NCBI GenBank assembly: GCA_019348445.1
Contig: JAHWJK010000006.1
Coordinates: 17,080-27,659, forward strand
Direction: 5' to 3'
DNA length: 10,580 nt
DNA from: Actinomycetota bacterium
Lineage (GTDB): Bacteria > Actinomycetota > CADDZG01 > WHSQ01
Part shown: positions 1 to 6,860 of the stretch, piece after piece
How positions within the stretch are numbered: the first letter of the stretch is position 1
How the letters are laid out: the number at the start of each line of letters is the position of its first letter
Notes under the pieces: generated by a model
The model's database searches: none
Told to the model about the DNA's origin: nothing
Seen by the model: the letters and a program-made list of their open reading frames with translations, nothing else
Made by a program: the position numbers and the translations under genes

Positions 1-1076
1 TCGTCCGGGTGGCCCGCGATGAAGTCTTCGACGAGATCATGTGCCTCCGCGTCCGCGTATTGGATCGGAGGAGACTTCATGAAGTACGAGCTCGGCGCGA
101 GCAGTGGGCCGCCGATGCCCCGGTCGAGTGCCAGCTTCGCGCACCGCACCGCGTCGATGACTACGCCGGCGGAGTTGGGCGAGTCCCAGACCTCGAGCTT
201 GAGCTCCATCGACAGTGGTACATCGCCGAACTCGCGCCCTTCGATGCGGATGTAGGCCCACTTCCGGTCCTTGAGCCACGGCACGTGATCGGACGGACCG
301 ATGTGGATGTCTTCGGCGTCGATCCCGCTCTGGATCTGCGACGCGACCGCTTGCGTCTTCGAGATCTTCTTCGACTTCAGTCGGTCGCGCTCGAGCATGT
401 TCATGAAGTCCATGTTTCCGCCGAAGTTCAGCTGGTACGTGTGGTCGATGACCGCTCCGCGGTCCTCGAAGAGCTTCGAGAGGACGCGGTGGCTGATCGT
501 TGCTCCGACCTGGCTCTTGATGTCGTCACCGATGATCGGGATGTTGTGCTTGGTGAACCGCTGTGCCCAGTCCTCGTTCGTCGCGATGAAAACCGGCATG
601 CAGTTGATGAACGCGACGCCGGCTTCGAGCGCCTGCTCCGCGTAGAACCGCGCGGCTTGCTCCGAGCCGACGGGGAGATAGTTGATCAAGACGTCGGTCC
701 TCGTCTCTCTCAACACTTTCGCGACGTCGACCGGTGGGAGCTCGGATTCGGTGACAACGTCCTTGTAGAAGTGGCCGAGTCCGTCGTAGGTGTGGCCGCG
801 TGCCACTTTGACTCCCGTCTCGGGTACGTCCGAGAACTGGATCGTGTTGTTGGGCTCGACCCAGATCGCGTCTGCAAGGTCGAGTCCAACCTTGTTCGCG
901 TCGACATCGAAAGCGCACGAGAACTCGATATCGGAGACGTGGTAGTCGCCGATCTTCACGTGCATGAGACCGGGGACCCGTTCGTCCTCACGTGCCTTGG
1001 CGTAGTACTCGATGCCCTGGACGAGAGATGACGCACAGTTGCCAACTCCCACTATGCCGACTCGGATCTTGGCCAT
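1..1076 (-). CDS. ino1: Inositol-3-phosphate synthase, actinobacterial type (3' end cut by window edge)
   Basis: Converts glucose 6-phosphate to 1L-myo-inositol 1-phosphate using NAD+ in the cytoplasm. In Actinobacteria this is the entry to inositol for phosphatidylinositol lipids and mycothiol. I translated the minus strand from the ATG at 1076 and obtained 358 uninterrupted residues without a stop before the edge. The Rossmann dinucleotide loop GIVGVGNCASSLVQG is at residues 7-21, and the family motifs INYLPVGSE (131-139), GDDIKSQVGAT (183-193), GGNMDFMNMLER (219-230), IGPSDHVPWL (259-268) and LEVWDSPNSAG (294-304) are all present. The M. tuberculosis enzyme is about 367 residues as I recall, so only a few C-terminal residues are missing. 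The start is supported by an AAGGGGG ribosome-binding site just upstream. It begins 14 bases after the PadR stop, so the two genes are probably cotranscribed and PadR may control inositol synthesis (inference). Identification is very secure. Confidence 0.97.
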   Translation of the reverse strand, partial: MAKIRVGIVGVGNCASSLVQGIEYYAKAREDERVPGLMHVKIGDYHVSDIEFSCAFDVDANKVGLDLADAIWVEPNNTIQFSDVPETGVKVARGHTYDGLGHFYKDVVTESELPPVDVAKVLRETRTDVLINYLPVGSEQAARFYAEQALEAGVAFINCMPVFIATNEDWAQRFTKHNIPIIGDDIKSQVGATISHRVLSKLFEDRGAVIDHTYQLNFGGNMDFMNMLERDRLKSKKISKTQAVASQIQSGIDAEDIHIGPSDHVPWLKDRKWAYIRIEGREFGDVPLSMELKLEVWDSPNSAGVVIDAVRCAKLALDRGIGGPLLAPSSYFMKSPPIQYADAEAHDLVEDFIAGHPD

Positions 1077-1090
1077 CGTTTCCCCCTTGT

Positions 1091-1726
1091 TCATTCGATC
1101 GGAAGCGCGCCGGCTTCTGTGCGCGCGGCAGGCTTGACGAGGTTCCGTTCATTCGTGATGAGTTCATCGATCCACTCGATGTCGTTCTGCGTTGCTGCGA
1201 TCCCGTGGTTGTGGAGGGACAACGTGTAACTGTCGACCCGCTCCTTGTACTCCCGAACGTTCGCCTTGAACTGGGCGAGTTTGTCTTGGAGGTATGCGCG
1301 CCGGCGCTCGAGAAGCGTGAGCCGCGTCTCTGGAGGTAGGTAACGGAAGAAAGCGAGCTTCAGGGTGAAGTGCTCGGCGTCGACCGCCGCGGCGGTTTCC
1401 TCGAGCATCTCGGTGAACATCCGGTCACCGTAGGGAGTGATCTTGTAGACGGTCTTGCGCCGTCCACTCGTGGCTTTGGACGTCTTGGATGTCTTGGACG
1501 TCTTCGCCAGAACGCGCTTCGCCGGGCGTTTCGGAACCGGCTGCTCGTCCTTGTCGATCGCGCCCGCCTTGGCGAGCCTCCTCAGCGCCGGGTACAGAGA
1601 CCCCCACGAGACCTGCCAGAACGGCCCCAGCATCGTGCCGAGCTGCTTGCGCAGCTCGTAGCCGTGCATCGCTCGCTCCTTCAGCAAGCCGAGCACTGCG
1701 AGCTCGAGCATCCCGTGTTGTCTCAT
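1091..1726 (-). CDS. PadR-family transcriptional regulator, upstream of ino1
   Basis: A 211-residue winged-helix DNA-binding protein. The PadR domain occupies residues 6-100, with the typical LAVLGLLKERAMHGYEL (9-25), GSLYPALRRLAKAG (42-55) and RRKTVYKITPYG (89-100) segments. The C-terminal part (about 118-195) is helical and charged, matching the Vir_act_alpha_C dimerisation region, and ends in a segment like that of the mycobacterial neighbour of ino1 (Rv0047c). PadR proteins usually repress by binding palindromes, often their own promoter; the nested palindrome at 1778-1820 lies about 50-95 bases upstream of this start. Odd: residues about 60-90, between the recognition helix region and the wing strand, carry a Lys/Pro/Thr-rich insert with a TSK-TSK-TSK repeat encoded by a 9-base tandem repeat. 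The start at 1726 has a GGAG upstream; Met6 is an alternative start. The ligand is not visible. Confidence 0.93.
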   Translation of the reverse strand: MRQHGMLELAVLGLLKERAMHGYELRKQLGTMLGPFWQVSWGSLYPALRRLAKAGAIDKDEQPVPKRPAKRVLAKTSKTSKTSKATSGRRKTVYKITPYGDRMFTEMLEETAAAVDAEHFTLKLAFFRYLPPETRLTLLERRRAYLQDKLAQFKANVREYKERVDSYTLSLHNHGIAATQNDIEWIDELITNERNLVKPAARTEAGALPIE

Positions 1727-1777
1727 TCCGTAGCCGCTCCGCCTCTGTGTCGGTGCTGTCCGGCCGAACCGGTCCAG

Positions 1778-1820
1778 CGTATCGTTTTGATATATCGAAC
1801 CGATATATCACGTCGATACG
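1778..1820. promoter_or_regulatory. Nested perfect palindrome, probable PadR operator
   Basis: Two inverted repeats share one centre at 1799. The inner arms are GATATATCG (1789-1797) and CGATATATC (1801-1809), separated by AAC. The outer arms are CGTATCG (1778-1784) and CGATACG (1814-1820), each set 4 bases away from the inner pair. All 16 arm positions match. This gives four half-sites of the form (G/A)TATCG, as expected for a dimeric winged-helix protein binding twice. It lies in the divergent region between padR and the DUF5318 gene, and overlaps a minus-strand -10-like TACGCT (1781-1776). Autorepression and control of ino1 by the PadR protein are inferred. Confidence 0.75.
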
Positions 1821-1883
1821 TCTTCGACAAACGAACGCCTCGGCACGCCGGTCCCGAGCGGGTCGATAGGCGGCGGCCGGGTT

Positions 1884-1889
1884 TAGCAT
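1884..1889 (+). promoter_or_regulatory. -10 element (TAGCAT) for leaderless transcription of the DUF5318 gene
   Basis: TAGCAT fits the actinobacterial -10 consensus TANNNT and ends exactly 6 bases before the ATG at 1896. That spacing would put the transcript start at or next to the start codon. No Shine-Dalgarno sequence is present, consistent with a leaderless mRNA. No convincing -35 is visible. Confidence 0.55.
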
Positions 1890-1895
1890 CCCGCA

Positions 1896-2345
1896 ATGGC
1901 CGCCCGCTCGTTCGATCCGACCCGAAAGCCCCCGCCGTTCCAGGGCCCCTCGGTGGACTACCGCCTCGCCCGGCGAGCCGCACTGGCGTCGCTGCGGCGC
2001 GGGTCACTGGACACCGGCGACGTCTGCGACGCCCACCCCGAGCTGATGCGAGCGGGCAAGAACATCGGCGAGGACGCGGGGATGCCGTGCCCGGTGTGCT
2101 CGCACGACACGCTGAGGTTCGTCCGCTACGTCTACGGCGAGGAGCTCAAGCGCAACAGCGGCCGCGTCGTCTACCCCCCCGAGTGGCTCCGCGAGCTCGT
2201 AACCACCTGCGATCAGTTCACCTGTTACGTGGTCGAGGTGTGCGTCGACTGTGCGTGGAACCACCTTGTCAAGGCGTACGTCGCGGGGCGCCGTTATGGC
2301 AGATCGTCGTCTCCGGTCGCGGGCGCGCGCAGAGAGCGGAGTTGA
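1896..2345 (+). CDS. DUF5318 family protein with paired CxxC motifs
   Basis: A 149-residue soluble protein of unknown function, similar to the DUF5318 protein encoded beside ponA1 in mycobacteria (Rv0049). The conserved core is clear: CPVC (65-68), RYVYGEELKRNSGR (77-90), CYVVEVC (110-116) and CVDCAWNHL (116-124). Cys65/Cys68 and Cys116/Cys119 form two CxxC knuckles that could bind one zinc, zinc-ribbon fashion (inference). The N-terminal 20 residues are Pro/Arg-rich and probably disordered. The C-terminal tail after about residue 131 is basic and low-complexity. The ATG at 1896 is preceded by a leaderless-type -10 and no ribosome-binding site. The stop overlaps the TTG start of the next gene (TTGA at 2342-2345), which suggests translational coupling. 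Confidence 0.88.
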   Translation: MAARSFDPTRKPPPFQGPSVDYRLARRAALASLRRGSLDTGDVCDAHPELMRAGKNIGEDAGMPCPVCSHDTLRFVRYVYGEELKRNSGRVVYPPEWLRELVTTCDQFTCYVVEVCVDCAWNHLVKAYVAGRRYGRSSSPVAGARRERS

Positions 2346-2998
2346 ACCCGGCCGCTCCGGCATTCGCCATCGGGACGAGGGTCGCCGGCGCGGTTTTGAT
2401 CATCGGTTACCTCTCCGGCATCGTCGCCGGAGCCGTCGTGTCGCTGGTTGGCGCTCTCGCCCTGATCACGTTCGGGCGAGCGCTGCTTCTCGACCGCAGC
2501 GGAACCGCGGCATCCGGCGCGGCCCTTGCCGTCGCGGCCGGCGCTCTCGGTATCGGCGCTCTGAGGTGGGGGACACTCTCGCTGAGCGAGCTCGTCGGAG
2601 CGCAGTCGGTGCTCGGTCCGACGATCGTGGTCGGTCCCCAGCTACTCGCTCTCGCATCCACGGTTGCGCTGAGTGCGTCGGTGGTCGCGGTCGCTGCGTG
2701 GGCGACAGAGCCGCTCGGGAGCGATCGCGCGGCGCGGGTTTGGGGACAGCTGGAAGGTGTCCTCGGCGTCTTGGCAGCGACGCTTGTATTCGCGGCGCCC
2801 GGCTCGGGTGGAAGCGTGGGTGAGTTCTTCTCGCACCCGCAGGAGATCGCGATCACCGCGGCGGTGATCGCTGCGGGAAGCGTGATCGTTTTTCTAGGCC
2901 CTCGTCTCTTCGGATCGAGAAGGGTGCGGTGGGTCGCGCTGCTCACTGCCGGACTTGCTGTTGCCGCGGCTGCGGCCCTCGTCGCGGGGTCGCTCTAG
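2342..2998 (+). CDS. Unrecognised integral membrane protein, 218 residues
   Basis: I do not recognise this protein. It is very rich in Ala, Val, Leu and Gly, with about six or seven hydrophobic spans, roughly at residues 13-30, 32-50, 57-75, 96-121, 138-152, 166-187 and 197-215. Short charged linkers (Asp51-Arg52; Glu123 to Arg133; Arg188 to Arg196) separate some of them. There is no signal peptidase site, no cysteine and no obvious catalytic motif. The reading frame is open far upstream (to about 1370), but that overlaps the DUF5318 and padR genes. The TTG at 2342 is the first credible start: it overlaps the preceding stop and is preceded by AGAGAG. The next gene begins at the base after its stop, so the pair is almost certainly cotranslated and may form a complex. 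A role at the envelope is suggested only by location. Confidence 0.72.
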   Translation: MNPAAPAFAIGTRVAGAVLIIGYLSGIVAGAVVSLVGALALITFGRALLLDRSGTAASGAALAVAAGALGIGALRWGTLSLSELVGAQSVLGPTIVVGPQLLALASTVALSASVVAVAAWATEPLGSDRAARVWGQLEGVLGVLAATLVFAAPGSGGSVGEFFSHPQEIAITAAVIAAGSVIVFLGPRLFGSRRVRWVALLTAGLAVAAAAALVAGSL

Positions 2999-4426
2999 AT
3001 GATCCCGTTGTTGATCTTGGTTCATGCGGGCATCGGTCTTCTTGCCGTTGTTTCGTCCGCCGTCGAAACTCCGCAACGCGGCCGGGTGATGGAAGGTCTC
3101 GCCGTCACCGGAGGTGGCGCGGGGCTCCTCCTCTTCTTCGCTTCACCTTTCGTGGACGATTCGTGGCGGACGCTCGACCTGAATCCTTCGGGTACTCGGA
3201 TCGCCGGCATCGCGGTCGCGGCTGCGTGGATCGTGGTTGCGGTCGCGGAGCGTAGCCGCGGTGGCGGTCGGTGGGAGATCGTCGCGACAACCGGCGTCGC
3301 CTCCACGGCTCTGTGCATGTTTGCGCTGAACGACTGGGCGATCCCCGCGCTCCTCTTTGCAGCGATCGCGAGTCTTGCCGTGTCGATGTCGGGCGTGCGG
3401 CAGGGGACGGCAAGTGGTGCCATCTCCGTCGCCATCGCGTTCGTGGCCTCCTCGATCATCTGGGAGACGATCGAGACACAGCAGTGGGAACTAGCGACGC
3501 CGGTGTCGGGCGCGCGACTCTGGCTCGCGGTCGCCGGTGCGGTTGCATTCTCCGTAGCTGCCGTCGTCTCGGAATCTTCGGACCGCCCGGCACCGTTAAC
3601 GCCGCTCGCGCTCGGTCTCGCTTTCGCAACGCTAGGTTCGATCGCACGCGCCGCGGGTCCGATCGTGGCATTGCCGATCCTGGCGGTCGCGTTGATCGCG
3701 GTGATCCGGACGTTGACGAAGGAGACGGTCGCGCAGCGGGTCGTCATGGTCTGGGCCGTAGCTCTAACGGTCGGCCTTGCAGCCCTGTCCGGGAACCTGT
3801 ACGTAACGACGCGTTCCGCGATCGCCGGCATCCTCGCCGCGACCGCGGTCCGTCTGTGGCCACTCAGTCTCGGGCGCGCGCAGATCGAGCGCGGCATCCT
3901 GGTTGCGTTCGTTGCGGTCACGGCTGGGTTCAACGCGATCGCCGCGGCTGCGACCTACTCCTTTGATCGCTCGACCGCGATCGAGCGCGTGTTCGATGCG
4001 GCCCCGTGGGCCGCAGTGTCGGCTCTGCTTCCCGTCGTCCTTGCGGGCGGAGTCGTTCTCGGGGCGACGGTCGGTCGTAATCCCGAGCCGGAGGACTACA
4101 CGCGATCGGGTGTGCTCGGCAGTTGGTCGCTCGTGATCCTGAGTGTGGCGATCGGCGTCGTTCCATACGTCGGTGACGCCAGGTCCGGCCTCGCGGGACC
4201 GATGCTCTACGTCGTTGCGGTCGTTGCGGGTGCCGCGGCGGCTCGCTACGCGAGCGCTCTCGGGGCGGCGACCGACGTTCCCGCCACCGATTCACGGTTC
4301 GTCGATGTCCCCTTGCGGTCCGTATGGCCTCGCCCCATGGCCCTGGGAGCCGGCGCTCTCGGCGCGATCACGGCGATCGGCACCCTTGCCGCGACCTATC
4401 ACGGGCTGCGCCTCGGGTTCCTCTAG
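2999..4426 (+). CDS. Unrecognised polytopic membrane protein, 475 residues, about 14 spans
   Basis: A large Ala/Val-rich protein with some 13-15 hydrophobic spans, by eye near residues 3-19, 32-50, 66-84, 94-109, 112-130, 138-154, 172-190, 202-215, 218-236, 246-264, 272-288, 299-318, 336-356, 372-390, 398-417 and 445-465. Charged loops include FVDDSWRTLDLNPSG (51-65), WETIETQQWE (155-164), IRTLTKETVAQR (236-247), NPEPEDYTRSG (361-371) and DSRFVDVPLR (431-440). Number of spans and length recall the antiporter-like NuoL/M/N fold, and the TLTKETVAQR loop before a span is faintly like the segment before the NuoN 'AYSSI' helix. The defining residues are not clear, so this is only a weak suggestion. 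A polyprenyl-linked transporter is equally possible given the adjacent PBP and GT87 genes. ATG at 2999 directly follows the upstream TAG. Confidence 0.75.
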   Translation: MIPLLILVHAGIGLLAVVSSAVETPQRGRVMEGLAVTGGGAGLLLFFASPFVDDSWRTLDLNPSGTRIAGIAVAAAWIVVAVAERSRGGGRWEIVATTGVASTALCMFALNDWAIPALLFAAIASLAVSMSGVRQGTASGAISVAIAFVASSIIWETIETQQWELATPVSGARLWLAVAGAVAFSVAAVVSESSDRPAPLTPLALGLAFATLGSIARAAGPIVALPILAVALIAVIRTLTKETVAQRVVMVWAVALTVGLAALSGNLYVTTRSAIAGILAATAVRLWPLSLGRAQIERGILVAFVAVTAGFNAIAAAATYSFDRSTAIERVFDAAPWAAVSALLPVVLAGGVVLGATVGRNPEPEDYTRSGVLGSWSLVILSVAIGVVPYVGDARSGLAGPMLYVVAVVAGAAAARYASALGAATDVPATDSRFVDVPLRSVWPRPMALGAGALGAITAIGTLAATYHGLRLGFL

Positions 4427-4494
4427 GACGATCCGTCGAACCGAACGGCGCCCAAAGCAGTCTCTATGGGTGTGCACCTGCCTAGACTTCAGCA
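4427..4494 (+). promoter_or_regulatory. Promoter region with leaderless-type -10 (TAGACT, 4483-4488) before the PBP gene
   Basis: TAGACT matches TANNNT and ends exactly 6 bases before the GTG at 4495, the same spacing as at the DUF5318 gene. There is no Shine-Dalgarno sequence in front of the GTG. A leaderless transcript for the PBP gene is therefore likely. The remaining 50 or so bases after the upstream stop show no terminator hairpin, so read-through from the membrane genes is also possible. Confidence 0.6.
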
Positions 4495-6822
4495 GTGAGT
4501 CGCAAGAGCCGTAAGGCAAAGGGCAAGAGCCCCAAAGCGAAGGTCCGACACCGGTCGTGGGCCCAGCGGCTCCTCCTGCGCTACGGCTGGCTGCTCCCGG
4601 TTATGGCGGTGTTCGTCGGTACCGGCATCCTGCTCCTCACCTACGCCTTTGCCTCGATCCCACTCCCGAGAGACGTCGTCCTTCCGTCGTCCGCGGAGGT
4701 GTACGACGTCCACGGGAAGATGATCGGAACCTTCACCGATGAGGTGACTCGTTTCATCATCGACACGCGCAAGCTTCCGGACTACGTCGGCGAAGCGGTC
4801 GTCGCGTCAGAAGATCGCGACTTTTACAGCCACGGAGGCGTCTCCTTACGCGGGATCGTTCGCGCCGGATGGGCAAACATGACGGGCGGTGAGATCCAGC
4901 AGGGCGGATCGACCATCACCCAGCAGTATGTGAAACAAGCGGTGTTGCAAGACACATCGCGCACCTTGACGCGCAAGGTCAAGGAAGCCATCCTCGCGAT
5001 CAAACTCGAGCGCCGGCACAGCAAGCGAGAGATCCTCGACTTCTACCTGAATACCGTTTACTTCGGCCGCGGCGCGTACGGCATCGAAGCCGCCGCCCGG
5101 GCGTACTTCGACACGACCGCGGAGGAATTGAGCCTCAAACAGTCTGCGTATCTCGCCGGGGTCATTCCGGCTCCCGAGCGTTACCAGCCGGACGACAACC
5201 AATTGGGCGCGCGAGAGCGTCGCGACCGCACGCTTCGGTTGATGGCAGAAGAGGGATACATCACCGACCAGCGCGCCGACAAAGCCGCGCGCGGCAAGGT
5301 GAAGCTCGAAGGGGATCAGCGGACCGTCAAGAGGTCTAGGGCCGCGTACTTCATGGAATGGCTGCGAAAGGAGTTCCTCTACAAGGAGAAGTACTACGGC
5401 GCCGACCTCTACCAGGCGGGGCTGAAGATCTACACGACGTTGGATCTCGAGATGCAGGAGCAGGCCGAAGAGGCGGTTTCATCGGTGCTCACGGAGAAGG
5501 GTGATCCCCAAGCTGCGCTTGTGTCGATGACCCCACGAGGTGAGGTGCGCGCGATGGTAGGCAGCCGTACCGACTTCACCAACGTCACGAAGGCGCGCGG
5601 TTTCAACTACGCGACCGATTCTCCGGGGCGTCACGCAGGCTCCGCGTTCAAGCCGTTCACGTTGGCCACGGCTCTCGACGAAGGGATCTCGACATCGTCG
5701 ACGTTCTCGGGAAGGAGCCCGGCATTCATCGACGAGACTGAATGCATGGGCGACGAGGACAACGATGGCGATCTCGATCCGTGGGAGGTCGAGAACTTCG
5801 GCGGTTCGTCGTACGGCTCGATGAATCTCGATCAGGCAACGACCAATTCGGTGAATACGGTCTACGCGCAGCTCATCGCCGAGGTCGGGGCGGAGAAGGT
5901 CCGCGACATCGTCGAGCAGTTCGGCTTTGCTCCGAAGTTCGGAGAAGAAGAGATCTCGGCCAACTGCTCGCTCGCGCTCGGGACGCAAGACGTGACTCCG
6001 CTCGAGATGGCGCGCGCTTATGCCGGATTCGCCGCTCGCGGCCGACTGCCCAAGGTCATGCCGATCCGCTACGTCGTCGACAGCGCCGGCAACTGCCGCG
6101 CGTTCTTGCCGGATATCGATGAGGACGAATGCGACGCGGAAGCACCCGAATACCAAGGCGAGCAGGTCATCGACCGCAACACTGCCGATGTCCTGAACCA
6201 GACGTTGACGCACGTGGTCCAGTCCGGAACGGCGACGGCAGCGAACATCGGTCGTCCCGTCGCCGGGAAGACGGGGACGACCCAAGACTTCGAGAGCGCG
6301 TGGTTCGCCGGCCACACGCCAAATCTCGTGACCGTTGTGTGGGAGGGCTACCCGATCGAGACCATCAAGGCCGAACCCGGTAGCTACGTAGACGTTTACG
6401 GCCCGGTGCCGAAATCGGGAAAGATCGCGATAAAACCGAGGATGACGTCGTGCGCGGACCCGCGGGTGTGCAGGCTCGTCCACGGTTACGAGATCACCGG
6501 CGGGGGGACGCCCTTCAGTCCGGTGGTGATGTGGGCGAACTACATGCGCGAGGCCGTCGCGGAGCTGGATCCGCTTCCGTTCCCGGTCCCGACGGAGACT
6601 CCCGACGAGGTCTTGAACTCGCCCGCGCCGGAGGCTCCCGGGGATTACGCGCCGGTGGACCCGGCGCCCGAGGAGACCGAGGAGCCCGAAGAACCCGAGC
6701 CGACGACAGAACCCACGAAAGAACCCGAGCCTGAGCCGACCGCCGAACCGACCGTGGTGCCGACGGGCACGCCGGGCGGCGACGGGGGTGACGGCGGGAG
6801 TGGAGACGGGGGCGACCCGTAG
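4495..6822 (+). CDS. ponA: Class A penicillin-binding protein (bifunctional transglycosylase/transpeptidase)
   Basis: Polymerises lipid II glycan strands and crosslinks peptides on the outer face of the membrane. The 775 residues show a basic cytoplasmic tail (1-31), one membrane anchor (about 32-53), then a GT51 domain: EDRDFYSHGG (106-115, catalytic Glu106), GGSTITQQ (137-144), RKVKEAILAIKLE (160-172, Glu164), KREILDFYLN (177-186) and YFGRGAYGIEAAA (189-201). The transpeptidase domain has SAFK (383-386, nucleophile Ser383), SVN (452-454) and KTGT (592-595), all intact. The C-terminal tail (about 698-775) is Pro/Glu/Thr-rich and ends in Gly/Asp repeats. Odd: residues 420-431 form a canonical EF-hand-like loop between the SxxK and SxN motifs, and six cysteines lie in the extracellular domain (417, 491, 534, 546, 653, 659). 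The position matches mycobacterial ponA1. The GTG start is set by the leaderless -10 and by the sensible length of the basic tail. Confidence 0.96.
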   Translation: MSRKSRKAKGKSPKAKVRHRSWAQRLLLRYGWLLPVMAVFVGTGILLLTYAFASIPLPRDVVLPSSAEVYDVHGKMIGTFTDEVTRFIIDTRKLPDYVGEAVVASEDRDFYSHGGVSLRGIVRAGWANMTGGEIQQGGSTITQQYVKQAVLQDTSRTLTRKVKEAILAIKLERRHSKREILDFYLNTVYFGRGAYGIEAAARAYFDTTAEELSLKQSAYLAGVIPAPERYQPDDNQLGARERRDRTLRLMAEEGYITDQRADKAARGKVKLEGDQRTVKRSRAAYFMEWLRKEFLYKEKYYGADLYQAGLKIYTTLDLEMQEQAEEAVSSVLTEKGDPQAALVSMTPRGEVRAMVGSRTDFTNVTKARGFNYATDSPGRHAGSAFKPFTLATALDEGISTSSTFSGRSPAFIDETECMGDEDNDGDLDPWEVENFGGSSYGSMNLDQATTNSVNTVYAQLIAEVGAEKVRDIVEQFGFAPKFGEEEISANCSLALGTQDVTPLEMARAYAGFAARGRLPKVMPIRYVVDSAGNCRAFLPDIDEDECDAEAPEYQGEQVIDRNTADVLNQTLTHVVQSGTATAANIGRPVAGKTGTTQDFESAWFAGHTPNLVTVVWEGYPIETIKAEPGSYVDVYGPVPKSGKIAIKPRMTSCADPRVCRLVHGYEITGGGTPFSPVVMWANYMREAVAELDPLPFPVPTETPDEVLNSPAPEAPGDYAPVDPAPEETEEPEEPEPTTEPTKEPEPEPTAEPTVVPTGTPGGDGGDGGSGDGGDP

Positions 6823-6860
6823 CGCGTCGGTCGCGGCTATCTGTCCGCGGGCTCGGCGTA

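Noticed and set aside
9..1031. Long open frame on the plus strand opposite ino1 (340 codons)
   Set aside because: It is antisense to a clearly conserved enzyme, and its Arg/Asp/Val-rich product is typical of a shadow frame in GC-rich DNA.
1370..2341. Upstream extension of the 218-residue membrane protein in the same frame
   Set aside because: It would overlap padR, the operator and the whole DUF5318 gene, and its composition is Arg-rich and soluble, unlike the membrane part.
3022..3933. Open frame of 303 codons on the minus strand opposite the 475-residue membrane protein
   Set aside because: Its Ala/Thr/Arg-rich product has no motif. The plus-strand frame has regular hydrophobic spans and couples exactly to its neighbour, so that is the real gene.
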